Counted from the first letter of the stretch, positions 43,582-52,326 are shown. The stretch: 64,000 nt of DNA from JAQIBY01 sp963676165 (GCA_963676165.1 OY781043.1:992001-1056000); one strand, 5' to 3'. Made by a program: numbers and translations. Notes: generated by a model from the sequence alone, not told the origin.

Positions 43582-45897
43582 ATGATGATCCGCTTAGTCA
43601 AAAAAATATGTGCATTGGTTTTCTTCCTTTGCATTTCTTTCTTAATTCAAGCTCAGTCTGTTGGACTTGTGCTTAGTGGAGGAGGAGCGAAGGGAATGGC
43701 TCACATTGGGGTCATCAGGGCTTTGGAAGAGAATAATATTCCCATTGACTACATTACAGGAACATCCATAGGCGCAATTATTGGGTCGCTTTATGCAATG
43801 GGTTATTCTGCAGATGATATGGAAGCATTGTTCCGTAGTAAAGAGTTTTTCGAATGGTATAATGGAAGAGTAAACGATCGGTACACATTTTATTATAAGC
43901 GTTATGATGAAAGACCTGACATGGTTAATTTGAGTTTGCAGCATGAAGACTCAACTATTAGTCTTGTCTTACCTACCAATCTTGTTGCCTCACAGCCAAT
44001 GGATTTAGCTTTCCTGAAATTGTTTTCACGCTATTCGGCATTGGCGAAATATGATTTTGATAATTTGTTTGTTCCCTTTCGTTGTATGGCAACCGATGTG
44101 TACAATAATCGGGCTGTAATGTTGAAAGATGGTGACCTTGGTTTGGCGGTTCGTGCTTCTATGACTTTTCCACTTTATTTCAGACCGATATCTATTGATG
44201 GCAATCTTTTATTTGATGGTGGAATTATCAATAACTTTCCTGAGGATATAATGCGTGAGCAGTTTAATCCTGATGTAATGATCGGGTCGAAAGTGGCTTC
44301 TGTGACAGAAAAGCCACGAGAAGATCAAGTGCTGGAGCAGATTGAAAACATGATAATGGCGGCAAATACTCGCTACGAAATTGACTCTGCTTATGGTGTG
44401 CTCATTGCCAACGATTTCAAAGATGTTTCCTTGTTAGATTTTCATAAGTTGGATTACCTGCAGAAAGTAGGGTATGAAAGCACAATGGAGGTGATGGATT
44501 CCATCAAAAAGCGCATTTCTCGACGTATTTCAAATGATTCGCTCAATAAAGCACGTGAGGTATTTAAGGCAAAATTACCCGAATTGGTTATTGATAATAT
44601 TTACATTGAAGGTGTGGATGTTCAAAACAAATCTTACATTCGTCGAAGTTTAAAACAGAATAAAAAATTAATTTCTTACGATCAATTTGAAGAAGCTTAT
44701 TACCGTTTAATTGCAGATAATCACATTGAAACTGCTATGCCCGTTGCGAAATACAATGAGGAAACCGGTTATTTTGATTTGCATTTGCAGGTTAAGCTTG
44801 AAAAGCCTTATCACGCGATGTTTGGAGCAAATATTTCATCCTCTTCTGCCAATCAAGGTTTTGTTGGGTTTGAATATAAATTGCTGAAGCGAAATGCCAA
44901 CTATTTTCATGCAAATATTTATTTTGGACGGTTATATACTTCGTTTCAAGGACTGCATCGTATTGATTTTCCGGGTAAAGTGCCTTTCTATATCCAGTCT
45001 AGTTTGACATCCAATCGTTGGAATTATTTTAAATCAAATCCGCGAATGTTGTTTGTGGATATGACACCATCATATCTTATTCAAAATGAAAATAATGTTC
45101 GCTTAGATATGGGAATACCAACAGGTTCGAAATCAAAAATTGAATTTGGTGGTGCCTATTCCAGAATGACGGATGAATATTATCAGACCAATAATTTCTT
45201 GCAAACAGACACTGCAGATATTACAAAATTCGATTTGGTTACAGCTCATGTGCGTTATGAAAGAAAAACCCTAAATTATAGATTGTATCCTACCGAAGGA
45301 TTGTTTGATCGAGTTGACTTTCGTGTAATTCGAGGAAAAGAAAGACATTATCCGGGGACTACTTCTGCGCAAGATGATCCGTTCGGAAATCAGCATGCAT
45401 ATTTTATTGCTAATTTGCATCATGATAGGTATTATAAAATTAGTGAAAACTATAGCATAGGAGCAAGTATTGAACTGGTTGCTAGTAATAAGACGTTTTA
45501 TAGAAACTACATTTCTAGTCTTTTGTCTGCGAATGCATTTTCACCAACACCACATTCCCAAACCTTATTTCTTAAAAATTTCAGGTCAAATTCTTATACT
45601 GCATTTGGTTTGAAGCACTTAATAGGTTTTACCGACAACTTTGGATTGCGTTTAGAAGGTTATGCTTTTGTCCCTTTCTGGGAAATAAAGTATCAGGAGT
45701 TAGAACCACAGGTATTTACACCGTATTATGATCAAAATCAACTTAATATCCACTATACTGCAAATGCAAATCTAGTCTTTCATTCACCGGTTGGCCCGAT
45801 TTCTGTGAGTGTAAATTATTATGATGAAGAGCGTTATGAGTGGTTTTTCTTATTTCATTTTGGTTATATCTTATTTAACGAACGTGGAATTGATTAG
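43582..45897 (+). CDS. Patatin-like phospholipase with POTRA and outer membrane barrel (type Vd-like)
   Basis: A signal peptide (ending FLIQA then QSVGL) precedes a patatin domain at residues about 27-230. It has the oxyanion motif LVLSGGGAKGMAHIGVIRAL, the nucleophile elbow ITGTSIGAIIGSLYAMG near 58 (Ser in GTSIG) and DGG of the catalytic dyad in LLFDGGIINNFPED near 210. Residues about 320-400 look like a single POTRA domain (LPELVIDNIYIEGVDVQNKSYIRR, shown in part as VIDNIYIEGVDVQ), and the rest (about 410-771) is a BamA/TpsB-like 16-strand barrel ending YILFNERGID. The same order is seen in Pseudomonas PlpD and Fusobacterium FplA (type Vd secretion). The start at 43582 or 43585 follows the promoter box; the upstream GTG at 43576 lies inside it. 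The stop overlaps siaC by 4 bp, convergent. Confidence 0.92.
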   Translation: MMIRLVKKICALVFFLCISFLIQAQSVGLVLSGGGAKGMAHIGVIRALEENNIPIDYITGTSIGAIIGSLYAMGYSADDMEALFRSKEFFEWYNGRVNDRYTFYYKRYDERPDMVNLSLQHEDSTISLVLPTNLVASQPMDLAFLKLFSRYSALAKYDFDNLFVPFRCMATDVYNNRAVMLKDGDLGLAVRASMTFPLYFRPISIDGNLLFDGGIINNFPEDIMREQFNPDVMIGSKVASVTEKPREDQVLEQIENMIMAANTRYEIDSAYGVLIANDFKDVSLLDFHKLDYLQKVGYESTMEVMDSIKKRISRRISNDSLNKAREVFKAKLPELVIDNIYIEGVDVQNKSYIRRSLKQNKKLISYDQFEEAYYRLIADNHIETAMPVAKYNEETGYFDLHLQVKLEKPYHAMFGANISSSSANQGFVGFEYKLLKRNANYFHANIYFGRLYTSFQGLHRIDFPGKVPFYIQSSLTSNRWNYFKSNPRMLFVDMTPSYLIQNENNVRLDMGIPTGSKSKIEFGGAYSRMTDEYYQTNNFLQTDTADITKFDLVTAHVRYERKTLNYRLYPTEGLFDRVDFRVIRGKERHYPGTTSAQDDPFGNQHAYFIANLHHDRYYKISENYSIGASIELVASNKTFYRNYISSLLSANAFSPTPHSQTLFLKNFRSNSYTAFGLKHLIGFTDNFGLRLEGYAFVPFWEIKYQELEPQVFTPYYDQNQLNIHYTANANLVFHSPVGPISVSVNYYDEERYEWFFLFHFGYILFNERGID

Positions 45898-46259
45898 TCA
45901 ATACACTCAAATGTAAATTTGGTTTTAAGCATTTCCTGAAAGTCTTCGCCGGCTTCTTGCATATCTTCATCATCTGCTTCATATGCCCAAATAATCTCTA
46001 CAGTTTGTGATGAAGTTGTGATTTTCTGTAAAAGCCTGTAAAGTTGTTTGGCAGAGGCTGTATTGAAATAATCCATTAGAAACCGAATGGAACTTAATTG
46101 TTTGGTTGCAATTGCGTCAGATAGCTGTTCCCAAAGTTTGTTGTACCATGGCTCTGGATTTTCCTGTACAGATCTTTCTGATATGCTTAGTTGTTGTATG
46201 GATTTGTCATAACTTATTTTTGGGCTGTATTCGTCAGCTTTCATTTTGATTGTGGACAT
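45894..46259 (-). CDS. siaC: SiaC family regulatory phosphoprotein (DUF1987)
   Basis: This 121-aa protein matches SiaC: KISYDKSIQQLSISERSVQENPEPWYN at residues 14-40 (key IQQLSISERSVQENP) and the diagnostic FLMDYFNTASAKQLYRLLQK at 60-79, the region where the characterised Pseudomonas SiaC is phosphorylated on a Thr. In that system SiaB phosphorylates and SiaA dephosphorylates SiaC, and unphosphorylated SiaC activates the diguanylate cyclase SiaD. The start overlaps the end of siaB by 26 bp. No siaA or siaD is adjacent, so the output here is unknown. Confidence 0.87.
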   Translation of the reverse strand: MSTIKMKADEYSPKISYDKSIQQLSISERSVQENPEPWYNKLWEQLSDAIATKQLSSIRFLMDYFNTASAKQLYRLLQKITTSSQTVEIIWAYEADDEDMQEAGEDFQEMLKTKFTFECID

Positions 46260-46743
46260 AAATGCTAGTTTTTAGTAAGAAATTGATTTGGTTTTTATGT
46301 TTTGAAAAAGAGATTTCTGGTTCTGTTGAGCTTTTTAATTTAATTTGAATGAAGCCTGTTCCTTTGTCTTCTGTCATAATTCGTTGACGATTTTCTTTTT
46401 TAATTTTTTCTTCAGATTGTTGGAGGTAATTCGTAAATTCTTCTGTGATGCTCTGTTTTTGTTGTTTGTTAATTGGATTGAAACTGAAAATTTCTATTTC
46501 AAATTTCTTTTCAATGATCCAAATGATGTTTTTTCGTTTATCAATGCTGTGCTTGCTTTGGTTTTGAGCAATTTCCGTAAAGACAAATGCGATACGTTTC
46601 TTTATCTTCTTTGCATAACTTGTCTCATTAAGCCAATGATCAAATAATAAGAGGGGAGAGTCTTCACCAAAATGCACAAATGATGCATGCTTTGCCTCTT
46701 TAAGCAAAGTGTGCATTGTGCTATGTTGATTTGACGCTCTCAT
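46234..46743 (-). CDS. siaB: SiaB-like protein kinase (DUF6272)
   Basis: This 169-aa protein has the GHKL-like N-box IAFVFTEIAQNQSKHS at residues 51-66 (Glu57, Asn61) and a G-box-like EDKGTGFIQIKLKS near 125-138, shared with SiaB/DUF6272 kinases. The pairing with siaC (26-bp overlap) supports this. It would phosphorylate SiaC as an anti-regulator in a partner switch. It starts 1 bp into the stop of the LOG gene, so the three genes form one operon. Sequence is diverged; the kinase call leans on context. Confidence 0.8.
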   Translation of the reverse strand: MRASNQHSTMHTLLKEAKHASFVHFGEDSPLLLFDHWLNETSYAKKIKKRIAFVFTEIAQNQSKHSIDKRKNIIWIIEKKFEIEIFSFNPINKQQKQSITEEFTNYLQQSEEKIKKENRQRIMTEDKGTGFIQIKLKSSTEPEISFSKHKNQINFLLKTSIYVHNQNES

Positions 46744-47315
46744 TAAGATTTTAAGTACTTGTCATAAATGTGTTCGTGTTTATAGTTTTCGAGTGCAGCA
46801 ATGGCTTCTTCTGCAGTGTTGACGATTTGATAAAGTTTGCGATAAGAGGAATTTGCAAACTTTTCGGAGTACATGCGTTCAAAGAAAACAAGAAGCTCAT
46901 CGAAAAAACCATCTCCATTTAAAATGACAATGGCTTTGTTGTGATACTGTAATTGCTTTAGTGTAATGACTTCCAAAAGTTCTTCCATCGTTCCAAATCC
47001 ACCCGGTAATGCGAGAAATACATCTGATATTTCTCTCATGATGGATTTTCTTTCTTTCATATCTTTAGTAACAATTAATTCAGTGTCTTCTGTAGAAACC
47101 ACTCCGTCAATCTTTAAACGCTTTGGAATAATGCCAGTTGTTTTGCCCCCAAATTCACGAGTTTTTGAAGCAACTCTGCCCATTAAGCCAATTTTTCCTG
47201 CTCCATATATTATATGGTGTCCATGTTCGCCAATTTGTTTTCCTAAATTTTCAGCCAAACTATAATATGAAGATTTTAAGTCTTCACTGGATCCACAAAA
47301 CACGCATATTTTCAT
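46743..47315 (-). CDS. LOG family protein (TIGR00730, Rossmann-fold nucleotide hydrolase-like)
   Basis: This 190-aa protein has IYGAGKIGLMGRVA near residue 38 and the signature LPGGFGTMEELLEVIT near 104, with RKSIMREISDVFLAL just before. LOG proteins act as cytokinin riboside 5'-monophosphate phosphoribohydrolases in plants and have related nucleotidase activity in bacteria; older annotation calls them lysine decarboxylase. The start at 47315 is an ATG; an upstream TTG adds only two residues. It leads the siaB-siaC operon. Confidence 0.88.
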   Translation of the reverse strand: MKICVFCGSSEDLKSSYYSLAENLGKQIGEHGHHIIYGAGKIGLMGRVASKTREFGGKTTGIIPKRLKIDGVVSTEDTELIVTKDMKERKSIMREISDVFLALPGGFGTMEELLEVITLKQLQYHNKAIVILNGDGFFDELLVFFERMYSEKFANSSYRKLYQIVNTAEEAIAALENYKHEHIYDKYLKS

Positions 47316-47349
47316 AATCAATCTTTAAAATTTGACATCTTTAACACGA

Positions 47350-47357
47350 CAAAGATA
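47350..47357 (-). promoter_or_regulatory. -7 box for the LOG-siaB-siaC operon
   Basis: On the minus strand TATCTTTG (complement of 47350-47357), an exact consensus match, gives a leader of about 28 nt. No -33 element is clear. Confidence 0.4.
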
Positions 47358-47608
47358 AGGAAAGCAGTGGAATCATTTGCTTTGAATTCTATAGATATTA
47401 ACATTTGTACTTGTTTATCTGCTTTTGAACAAAGCTGTTAGAGTAATTTATGCTTTGTGTTTTCTGTAATTTGTCAAATTTGTGAATTCGTAATGTGTTA
47501 AGATTCAGTATCACAGTAATTTATGAATATTGACTGAAAACTTTTGGGAATTAATATAAAGTTTAGATTCAAATTAAATAATTTTTTCTCCGAGGGTTAA
47601 AAAATCGC

Positions 47609-47622
47609 AATTGTTAACAATT
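47609..47622. promoter_or_regulatory. Perfect 14-bp palindrome upstream of dnaA
   Basis: AATTGTTAACAATT is its own reverse complement, and a partial copy AATTGTTAATAA lies 11 bp downstream at 47633-47644. Two spaced sites 365 bp before dnaA look like an operator, but no regulator is identified. Confidence 0.4.
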
Positions 47623-47986
47623 CTAACGATAAAATTGTTAATAAGTCTGACTAATGAGAGCTGGAAAACATGATCACGTTACGTCAAAATAAAATTTCTT
47701 GAGACTTGGCGTGAATGCATTTTGTAAGTCGGCAAAAAAGTCGTACTTTTAATAACTTTTTCTGGTTGAAAAAAGTATGACAATTGATAGAGCCTAAAAA
47801 GCGATGTTTGTATTACAAAAAACCGTGCTTGTTATGAGTTATCTTTTATTCATCCATAAAGTGTTGTAAATTAAATAAATGGAATTTTAGCGGTAAAAAA
47901 GTGTTTTTAATATTTGTTTGTCAAAATATTTTTTCACAAATTGCTGTTGAAAAACCCTCGAACCCAAAATAACTGATTACTAATTT

Positions 47987-49414
47987 ATGGTAAAAACTGT
48001 TGAAATAGCCTGGAAAGAGTGCCTGCAAATTATCCGAGATAATGTGCCAAAGGTAAGCTATCGTACATGGTTTGAGCCGATTGTACCGCTGAAGCTGGAA
48101 GACAATGTGTTGACTATCCAAGTTCCGAGTACCTTCTTTTATGAATTTCTTGAGGAGCAATATATTGATTTGTTGCGCAAGACATTGACAAAAGTAATAG
48201 GCGCAGGTGTGAAACTTGAATATCACGTTGTCATGGGTGATAATGGAATCAATAAACCAGCATACACTGTTAAGATTCCAACAAGTGGGAAACAAAATTT
48301 GTCGAATAGACCTGTACAGGTGCCTGTGAATAACGATTCTGCAAATATTAAAAACCCTTTTATTATTCCTGGGTTGAAAAAGATGCATGTCGATCCACAA
48401 TTAAAACCTGAAAATTCTTTCGATAATTTTGTAGAAGGAGAATGCAATCGCCTAGCACGTTCAGCTGGATTTGCTGTCGCAAGTAAACCCGGTGGAACTG
48501 CTTTTAATCCATTGTTTGTTTATGGTGGCAACGGATTAGGAAAAACTCACCTAGCTCAGGCAATCGGAATTGAAGTGAAAAAACGCTTCCCTGAAAAAAT
48601 TGTACTTTACGTCGATTCTGCTCGTTTTCAAACTCAATATGCTGAAGCAATTCGTAAAAACAATAGAAACGATTTTGTGCATTTTTATCAAATGATTGAT
48701 GTCCTTATTGTTGACGATGTTCAGTATTTTGCGAAGAAGGAAGGAACACAGGATGTATTCTTCCACATATTTAATCATTTGCATCAACTGGGGAAACAGG
48801 TAATTCTTACTTCAGATAAATCTCCTGTTGAATTGCAAGGACTTGATGAACGTTTATTGAGTCGCTTTAAATGGGGACTTTCTGCTGATGTGCAAGAGCC
48901 TGATTTTAAAACGCGAATTGAGATTCTGAAAAAGAAATCTTATCAGGATGGAATTAATATTGATGATGAAGTGTTGGAATATATCGCATCACATATTACA
49001 TCCAATATTCGTGAGTTGGAAGGTGCATTGATCTCAATTCTCGCGCAATCAACGCTTAACCGTAAAGAAATTACGCTGGAGCTTGCAAAGGAAATGATTG
49101 ATAAGCTTGTGAAAAATTCACGTCGTGAAATTTCTATCGATTACATACAGAAAGTGGTTTGCAACTACTTTAATATGAGTGTGGAAAAATTGAACTCCAA
49201 AACACGTAAACGGGAAGTCGTACAAGCACGTCAAATTGCAATGTTCTTTGCAAAAAATATGACTAAGGCTTCTTTAGCTACTATTGGTGCCAGTATTGGT
49301 GGGAAAGATCATGCTACCGTGCTACATGCCTGCAAGACAGTCAATAATTTAATGGATACTGACAAACGATTCAAGTCTTATATTGAAGAAATTGATAAAA
49401 AACTGAAAATGTAG
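47987..49414 (+). CDS. dnaA: Chromosomal replication initiator DnaA
   Basis: This 475-aa protein has all four domains: an N-terminal helical domain (1-85, AWKECLQIIRDNVPKVSYRTWFEPI in part VSYRTWFEPI), a linker, an AAA+ domain (about 140-350) with Walker A YGGNGLGKTHLAQA near 179 and Walker B VLIVDDVQYFAKK near 238, and a DNA-binding domain with the signature IGGKDHATVLHACKTV near 437. It starts replication by binding DnaA boxes and melting the origin. It is followed by a strong terminator. Its 665-bp upstream region carries no convincing DnaA boxes. Confidence 0.97.
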   Translation: MVKTVEIAWKECLQIIRDNVPKVSYRTWFEPIVPLKLEDNVLTIQVPSTFFYEFLEEQYIDLLRKTLTKVIGAGVKLEYHVVMGDNGINKPAYTVKIPTSGKQNLSNRPVQVPVNNDSANIKNPFIIPGLKKMHVDPQLKPENSFDNFVEGECNRLARSAGFAVASKPGGTAFNPLFVYGGNGLGKTHLAQAIGIEVKKRFPEKIVLYVDSARFQTQYAEAIRKNNRNDFVHFYQMIDVLIVDDVQYFAKKEGTQDVFFHIFNHLHQLGKQVILTSDKSPVELQGLDERLLSRFKWGLSADVQEPDFKTRIEILKKKSYQDGINIDDEVLEYIASHITSNIRELEGALISILAQSTLNRKEITLELAKEMIDKLVKNSRREISIDYIQKVVCNYFNMSVEKLNSKTRKREVVQARQIAMFFAKNMTKASLATIGASIGGKDHATVLHACKTVNNLMDTDKRFKSYIEEIDKKLKM

Positions 49415-49438
49415 AAAAGAGGCTTCGGCCTCTTTTTT
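49415..49438 (+). terminator. Intrinsic terminator after dnaA
   Basis: A 9-bp stem (49415-49423 with 49428-49436, AAAAGAGGC/GCCTCTTTT) has a TTCG tetraloop and a T run to 49438, immediately after the stop codon. Confidence 0.95.
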
Positions 49439-49471
49439 GTTTGTTCTATCTGTCACTCCACAAGTTTTTTG

Positions 49472-49479
49472 TATCTTAG
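49472..49479 (+). promoter_or_regulatory. -7 box for the EamA-yigZ-acyltransferase-nitrilase run
   Basis: TATCTTAG is a 7-of-8 match, 22 bp before the ATG at 49501, so the leader would be about 15 nt. Confidence 0.4.
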
Positions 49480-49500
49480 CCGTCTTTAATTTTTTTGAAT

Positions 49501-50367
49501 ATGATTTGGGTATTATTAACTATTCTTTCGGCTACAGGAATATTTGTCTTTTTCAAACTTTTTGATCAATACAAATTACCTAATATAAATGGTATTGTAA
49601 TCAATTATTTTGTAGCTGCAATTCTAGGTTTTGCAATCTCAGAAAATCGATCTGTCGTTTTGGATATGTTTTCTGAATCATGGGCGCCACTAGCGATTAT
49701 CATCGGTGTGCTATTTATTGTTATGTTTTTTGTTATTGGATATTCATCCATTGTGAGTGGAATGTCATTAACGACATTGGCAAGTAAAATGTCAGTGGTT
49801 ATTCCTATCCTTTTTTCCATCTTGTATTTTGGGGAAAATGTGACGGGAATCAAAATCTTTGGTTTAATACTTGCTGTCGTTGGTTTGGTACTTGCTGTTT
49901 TTAAGAAGCAGAAAGGTGGAGGTTTAAGCAAGCAATTTTGGGTGCCAATTATTTTGTTTATCGGTATGGGTTGTGTTGACTCTCTGGTTAAATATGCGCA
50001 AGAAACTTATGTTAGCGATGATATTTCCAGCGTGTTTACTGCACTGCTATTCTTTGTGTCTTTCTTAGTAGGTCTAATCACTATGTTTTTTAAACCATCA
50101 GGATTTAAAACATTTGGGAATCCTAAAGTTCTTTTGTTAGGCACCGGATTGGGAATTGTCAATTATGGATCTATCTATTTCCTAATTCGTGCATTAAATT
50201 CGAAAGTGTTTGATAGTTCTGTTATCTTTGGAATAAATAATATTGGAATCATCTCTTTGTCTGCCATAATTGGCTATGTTTTCTTTAAAGAACGCTTGAC
50301 AAAAATGAACTGGATTGGTTTGATGATTTGTATTGTTGCAATCCTTGTGTTATACATAACTAAGTGA
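49501..50367 (+). CDS. EamA/DMT family transporter
   Basis: This 288-aa protein has about 10 predicted helices in two EamA repeats. The second EamA ends NIGIISLSAIIGYVFFKERLTKMNWIGLMI (the FFKERLT motif is typical). I start at the ATG at 49501; an upstream TTG adds only two residues. The cargo is unknown; the family includes metabolite and nucleotide-sugar exporters. Its TGA overlaps the ATG of yigZ. Confidence 0.85.
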   Translation: MIWVLLTILSATGIFVFFKLFDQYKLPNINGIVINYFVAAILGFAISENRSVVLDMFSESWAPLAIIIGVLFIVMFFVIGYSSIVSGMSLTTLASKMSVVIPILFSILYFGENVTGIKIFGLILAVVGLVLAVFKKQKGGGLSKQFWVPIILFIGMGCVDSLVKYAQETYVSDDISSVFTALLFFVSFLVGLITMFFKPSGFKTFGNPKVLLLGTGLGIVNYGSIYFLIRALNSKVFDSSVIFGINNIGIISLSAIIGYVFFKERLTKMNWIGLMICIVAILVLYITK

Positions 50368-50972
50368 TGGAAAATAAAGACACATATCGAAGTATTAAGT
50401 CAGAAACAACAGGTTATTTTAAAGATAGAGGTAGTAAGTTTCATGCATATGCTTTTCCCGTTTTATCTGAGGATGATGTGAAAATGCATCAGGATGAACT
50501 TCGAAAGAAACACTATGATGCAAGGCACCATGTATATGCTTTTGTGATTGGTCCGGATGGGAAAGAATTTCGTGCAAGTGATGATGGCGAACCTGCAAAT
50601 TCGAGTGGGGCGCCAGTTTTAGGGCAAATTCGTTCCTTTGAATTGACCAATGTGCTCGTTGTGGTTGTGAGATACTTTGGCGGAACAAAGCTCGGAGTGC
50701 CAGGTTTAATTAATGCATATAAATCCGCAGCTCATGATGCTTTGTCAAAAGCGACGATTGAAACTCATTATCAGATGAAGTATTTTCATGTGCGTTTTGA
50801 TTACCCACTAATGGATCAAGTGAACCGTTTGATAAATGAAGCAAATCTTGAAGTGTTGGAGCGTGATTTTACTGTTGACTGTAAAATGAAACTTGGTGTG
50901 CGACTTCGCGATGCTGATGCAATTTTATCTCGCTTTGAAGATGCACATGAAATTGACCTTACATTATTATGA
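50367..50972 (+). CDS. yigZ: YigZ/IMPACT family protein (UPF0029)
   Basis: This 201-aa protein has the IMPACT N-terminal domain (DARHHVYAFVIGPDGKEFRASDDGEPANSSGAPVL in part, key ASDDGEPANSSGAPVL near 69-84) and VVVVRYFGGTKLGVPGLINAY near 98, followed by the UPF0029 C-terminal domain. The bacterial function is not established; the eukaryotic relative regulates Gcn2. It is coupled to EamA and to the acyltransferase (4-bp overlap ATGA). Confidence 0.9.
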   Translation: MENKDTYRSIKSETTGYFKDRGSKFHAYAFPVLSEDDVKMHQDELRKKHYDARHHVYAFVIGPDGKEFRASDDGEPANSSGAPVLGQIRSFELTNVLVVVVRYFGGTKLGVPGLINAYKSAAHDALSKATIETHYQMKYFHVRFDYPLMDQVNRLINEANLEVLERDFTVDCKMKLGVRLRDADAILSRFEDAHEIDLTLL

Positions 50973-51523
50973 AAAAGGCTTTTGCTAAGGGCATATTAGG
51001 ACTCTTTGGATGGAAAATTGTGGATGATTATCCAGATATCAAAAAGTCTGTATGTATTATGGCACCTCATACCAGTATGTATGACTTTGTCTGGGGAAAG
51101 CTGTATTTTATGGCTCAAGGAATTAAGCCTGGAATACTTATTAAATCAGAAATGTTTACTTGGTATCTTGGTCCTGTGCTTAAAGCATTGGGAGGTGTTC
51201 CCGTGTTTCGCAAACATCCCGTTGGTTTGGTGGATCAAATGCTGAAACATTTTCATACACGTGATCGCTTTACTTTAGTGATAACACCTGAAGGTACTCG
51301 GAAACCTGTTAAAATATGGAAAACTGGAGCTGTGCGTATTGCAAAAGCTGCTAATGTCCCTTTGGTTTTAGGGAAACTTGATTACAAAAAGAAAACAATG
51401 GGTTTGGTAAAATATTATCAGAATATCCCTGATGATAAGCATTTTATTAATGACGTGAAGAGAGATTTTATTGGGGTGACAGGCAAACATCCTGAAAGAT
51501 TTGTAGCAGATTATGAGCAATAA
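50969..51523 (+). CDS. PlsC-like acyltransferase
   Basis: This 184-aa protein has the acyltransferase motif MAPHTSMYDFVWG at residues 31-43 (HxxxxD variant, His34 and Asp39), FRKHPVGLVD near 80, and FTLVITPEGTRKPVKIWKTG near 99 (the EGTR motif). It belongs to the short lysophospholipid or ornithine-lipid acyltransferase group. Its exact acceptor is unknown. It overlaps the next gene by 11 bp. Confidence 0.85.
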   Translation: MKKAFAKGILGLFGWKIVDDYPDIKKSVCIMAPHTSMYDFVWGKLYFMAQGIKPGILIKSEMFTWYLGPVLKALGGVPVFRKHPVGLVDQMLKHFHTRDRFTLVITPEGTRKPVKIWKTGAVRIAKAANVPLVLGKLDYKKKTMGLVKYYQNIPDDKHFINDVKRDFIGVTGKHPERFVADYEQ

Positions 51524-52295
51524 ATTGAAAATCGGACTGTTTCAAGCTGATTTGCATTGGCAGGCGGCGTTGAAGAACCTTGAGAAGGTTGAAACATTAG
51601 AACGTGATATCAAGAAACTTGACCTGTTGATATTACCCGAAATGTTTACAACAGGTTTTACGATGTCTGTTCAGAATGTAGCCGAAAACTGGCCGGGTGA
51701 ATCGGTTAAACGCTTACAAGCTTTATCTGATACCTGTGATACAGCAATTGTTTGTTCCATTGTCATACGAGAGAATCTGAAATATTATAATCGTCTTGTG
51801 TTTATTAAGCCGAATACAAAAATAGAATATTACGACAAGCGTCATCTTTTTACAATGGGTGAGGAGCATAAATATTATAGTGCGGGACAAAATCGACTTG
51901 TCGTTGAGTATAAATCTTGGCGTTTTATGCCTCTGGTTTGTTATGATTTACGTTTTCCTGTTTGGAGTCGGAATGATGTCAATTACGATGCGTTAATTTA
52001 TGTTGCAAACTGGCCTGATTCTCGTAAAGATGTTTGGAAAACGCTATTGAAGGCAAGAGCGTTGGAAAATCAGTCCTATGTCTTTGGTGTGAACCGAGTT
52101 GGAAAAGATGGTATGGGTTTGAGATATTCTGGAAATTCATTAGCTTTTAGCCCGAAAGGTGAGATGCTTGCTGATGCTGAAGAATATAAAGAAAACCTTC
52201 TTGTTGTTGAAGTTGAAAAGGATAGTTTGATGAGCTTTCGTGAAAAATTTCCTGTCCTAAATGATAAAGATGATTTTGAAATCTCTACTCACTAA
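51513..52295 (+). CDS. Nitrilase-family omega-amidase (YafV-like)
   Basis: This 260-aa protein carries the nitrilase catalytic triad: Glu in LPEMFTTGFTM near 42, Lys in DKRHLFTMGEEHKYYSAG near 109, and Cys in MPLVCYDLRFPVWSRND near 143. The YafV/omega-amidase subgroup hydrolyses alpha-ketoglutaramate and alpha-ketosuccinamate, repairing side products of glutamine transaminases. It completes the four-gene run from EamA. Confidence 0.9.
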   Translation: MSNKLKIGLFQADLHWQAALKNLEKVETLERDIKKLDLLILPEMFTTGFTMSVQNVAENWPGESVKRLQALSDTCDTAIVCSIVIRENLKYYNRLVFIKPNTKIEYYDKRHLFTMGEEHKYYSAGQNRLVVEYKSWRFMPLVCYDLRFPVWSRNDVNYDALIYVANWPDSRKDVWKTLLKARALENQSYVFGVNRVGKDGMGLRYSGNSLAFSPKGEMLADAEEYKENLLVVEVEKDSLMSFREKFPVLNDKDDFEISTH

Positions 52296-52326
52296 TTGTG
52301 GAAAATGTTAATTTCTGCGATTCAAC

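Larger units (their letters stand above)
47322..47986. other. 665-bp AT-rich intergenic region upstream of dnaA
   Basis: No ORF here resembles a protein. It holds the LOG operon promoter at its left end, a perfect 14-bp palindrome at 47609-47622, a related half-site at 47633-47644, and AT-rich stretches such as 47566-47587 and 47871-47935. I found no perfect DnaA box (TTATCCACA on either strand); the best is a two-mismatch form near 47930-47938. A weak promoter for dnaA could be TATTTTTT at 47927-47934. Its length and place make an origin possible, but the evidence is weak. Confidence 0.5.

Noticed and set aside
47341..47986. Definite oriC
   Set aside because: No perfect DnaA boxes and no cluster of near matches; I kept only the region note and a finding.
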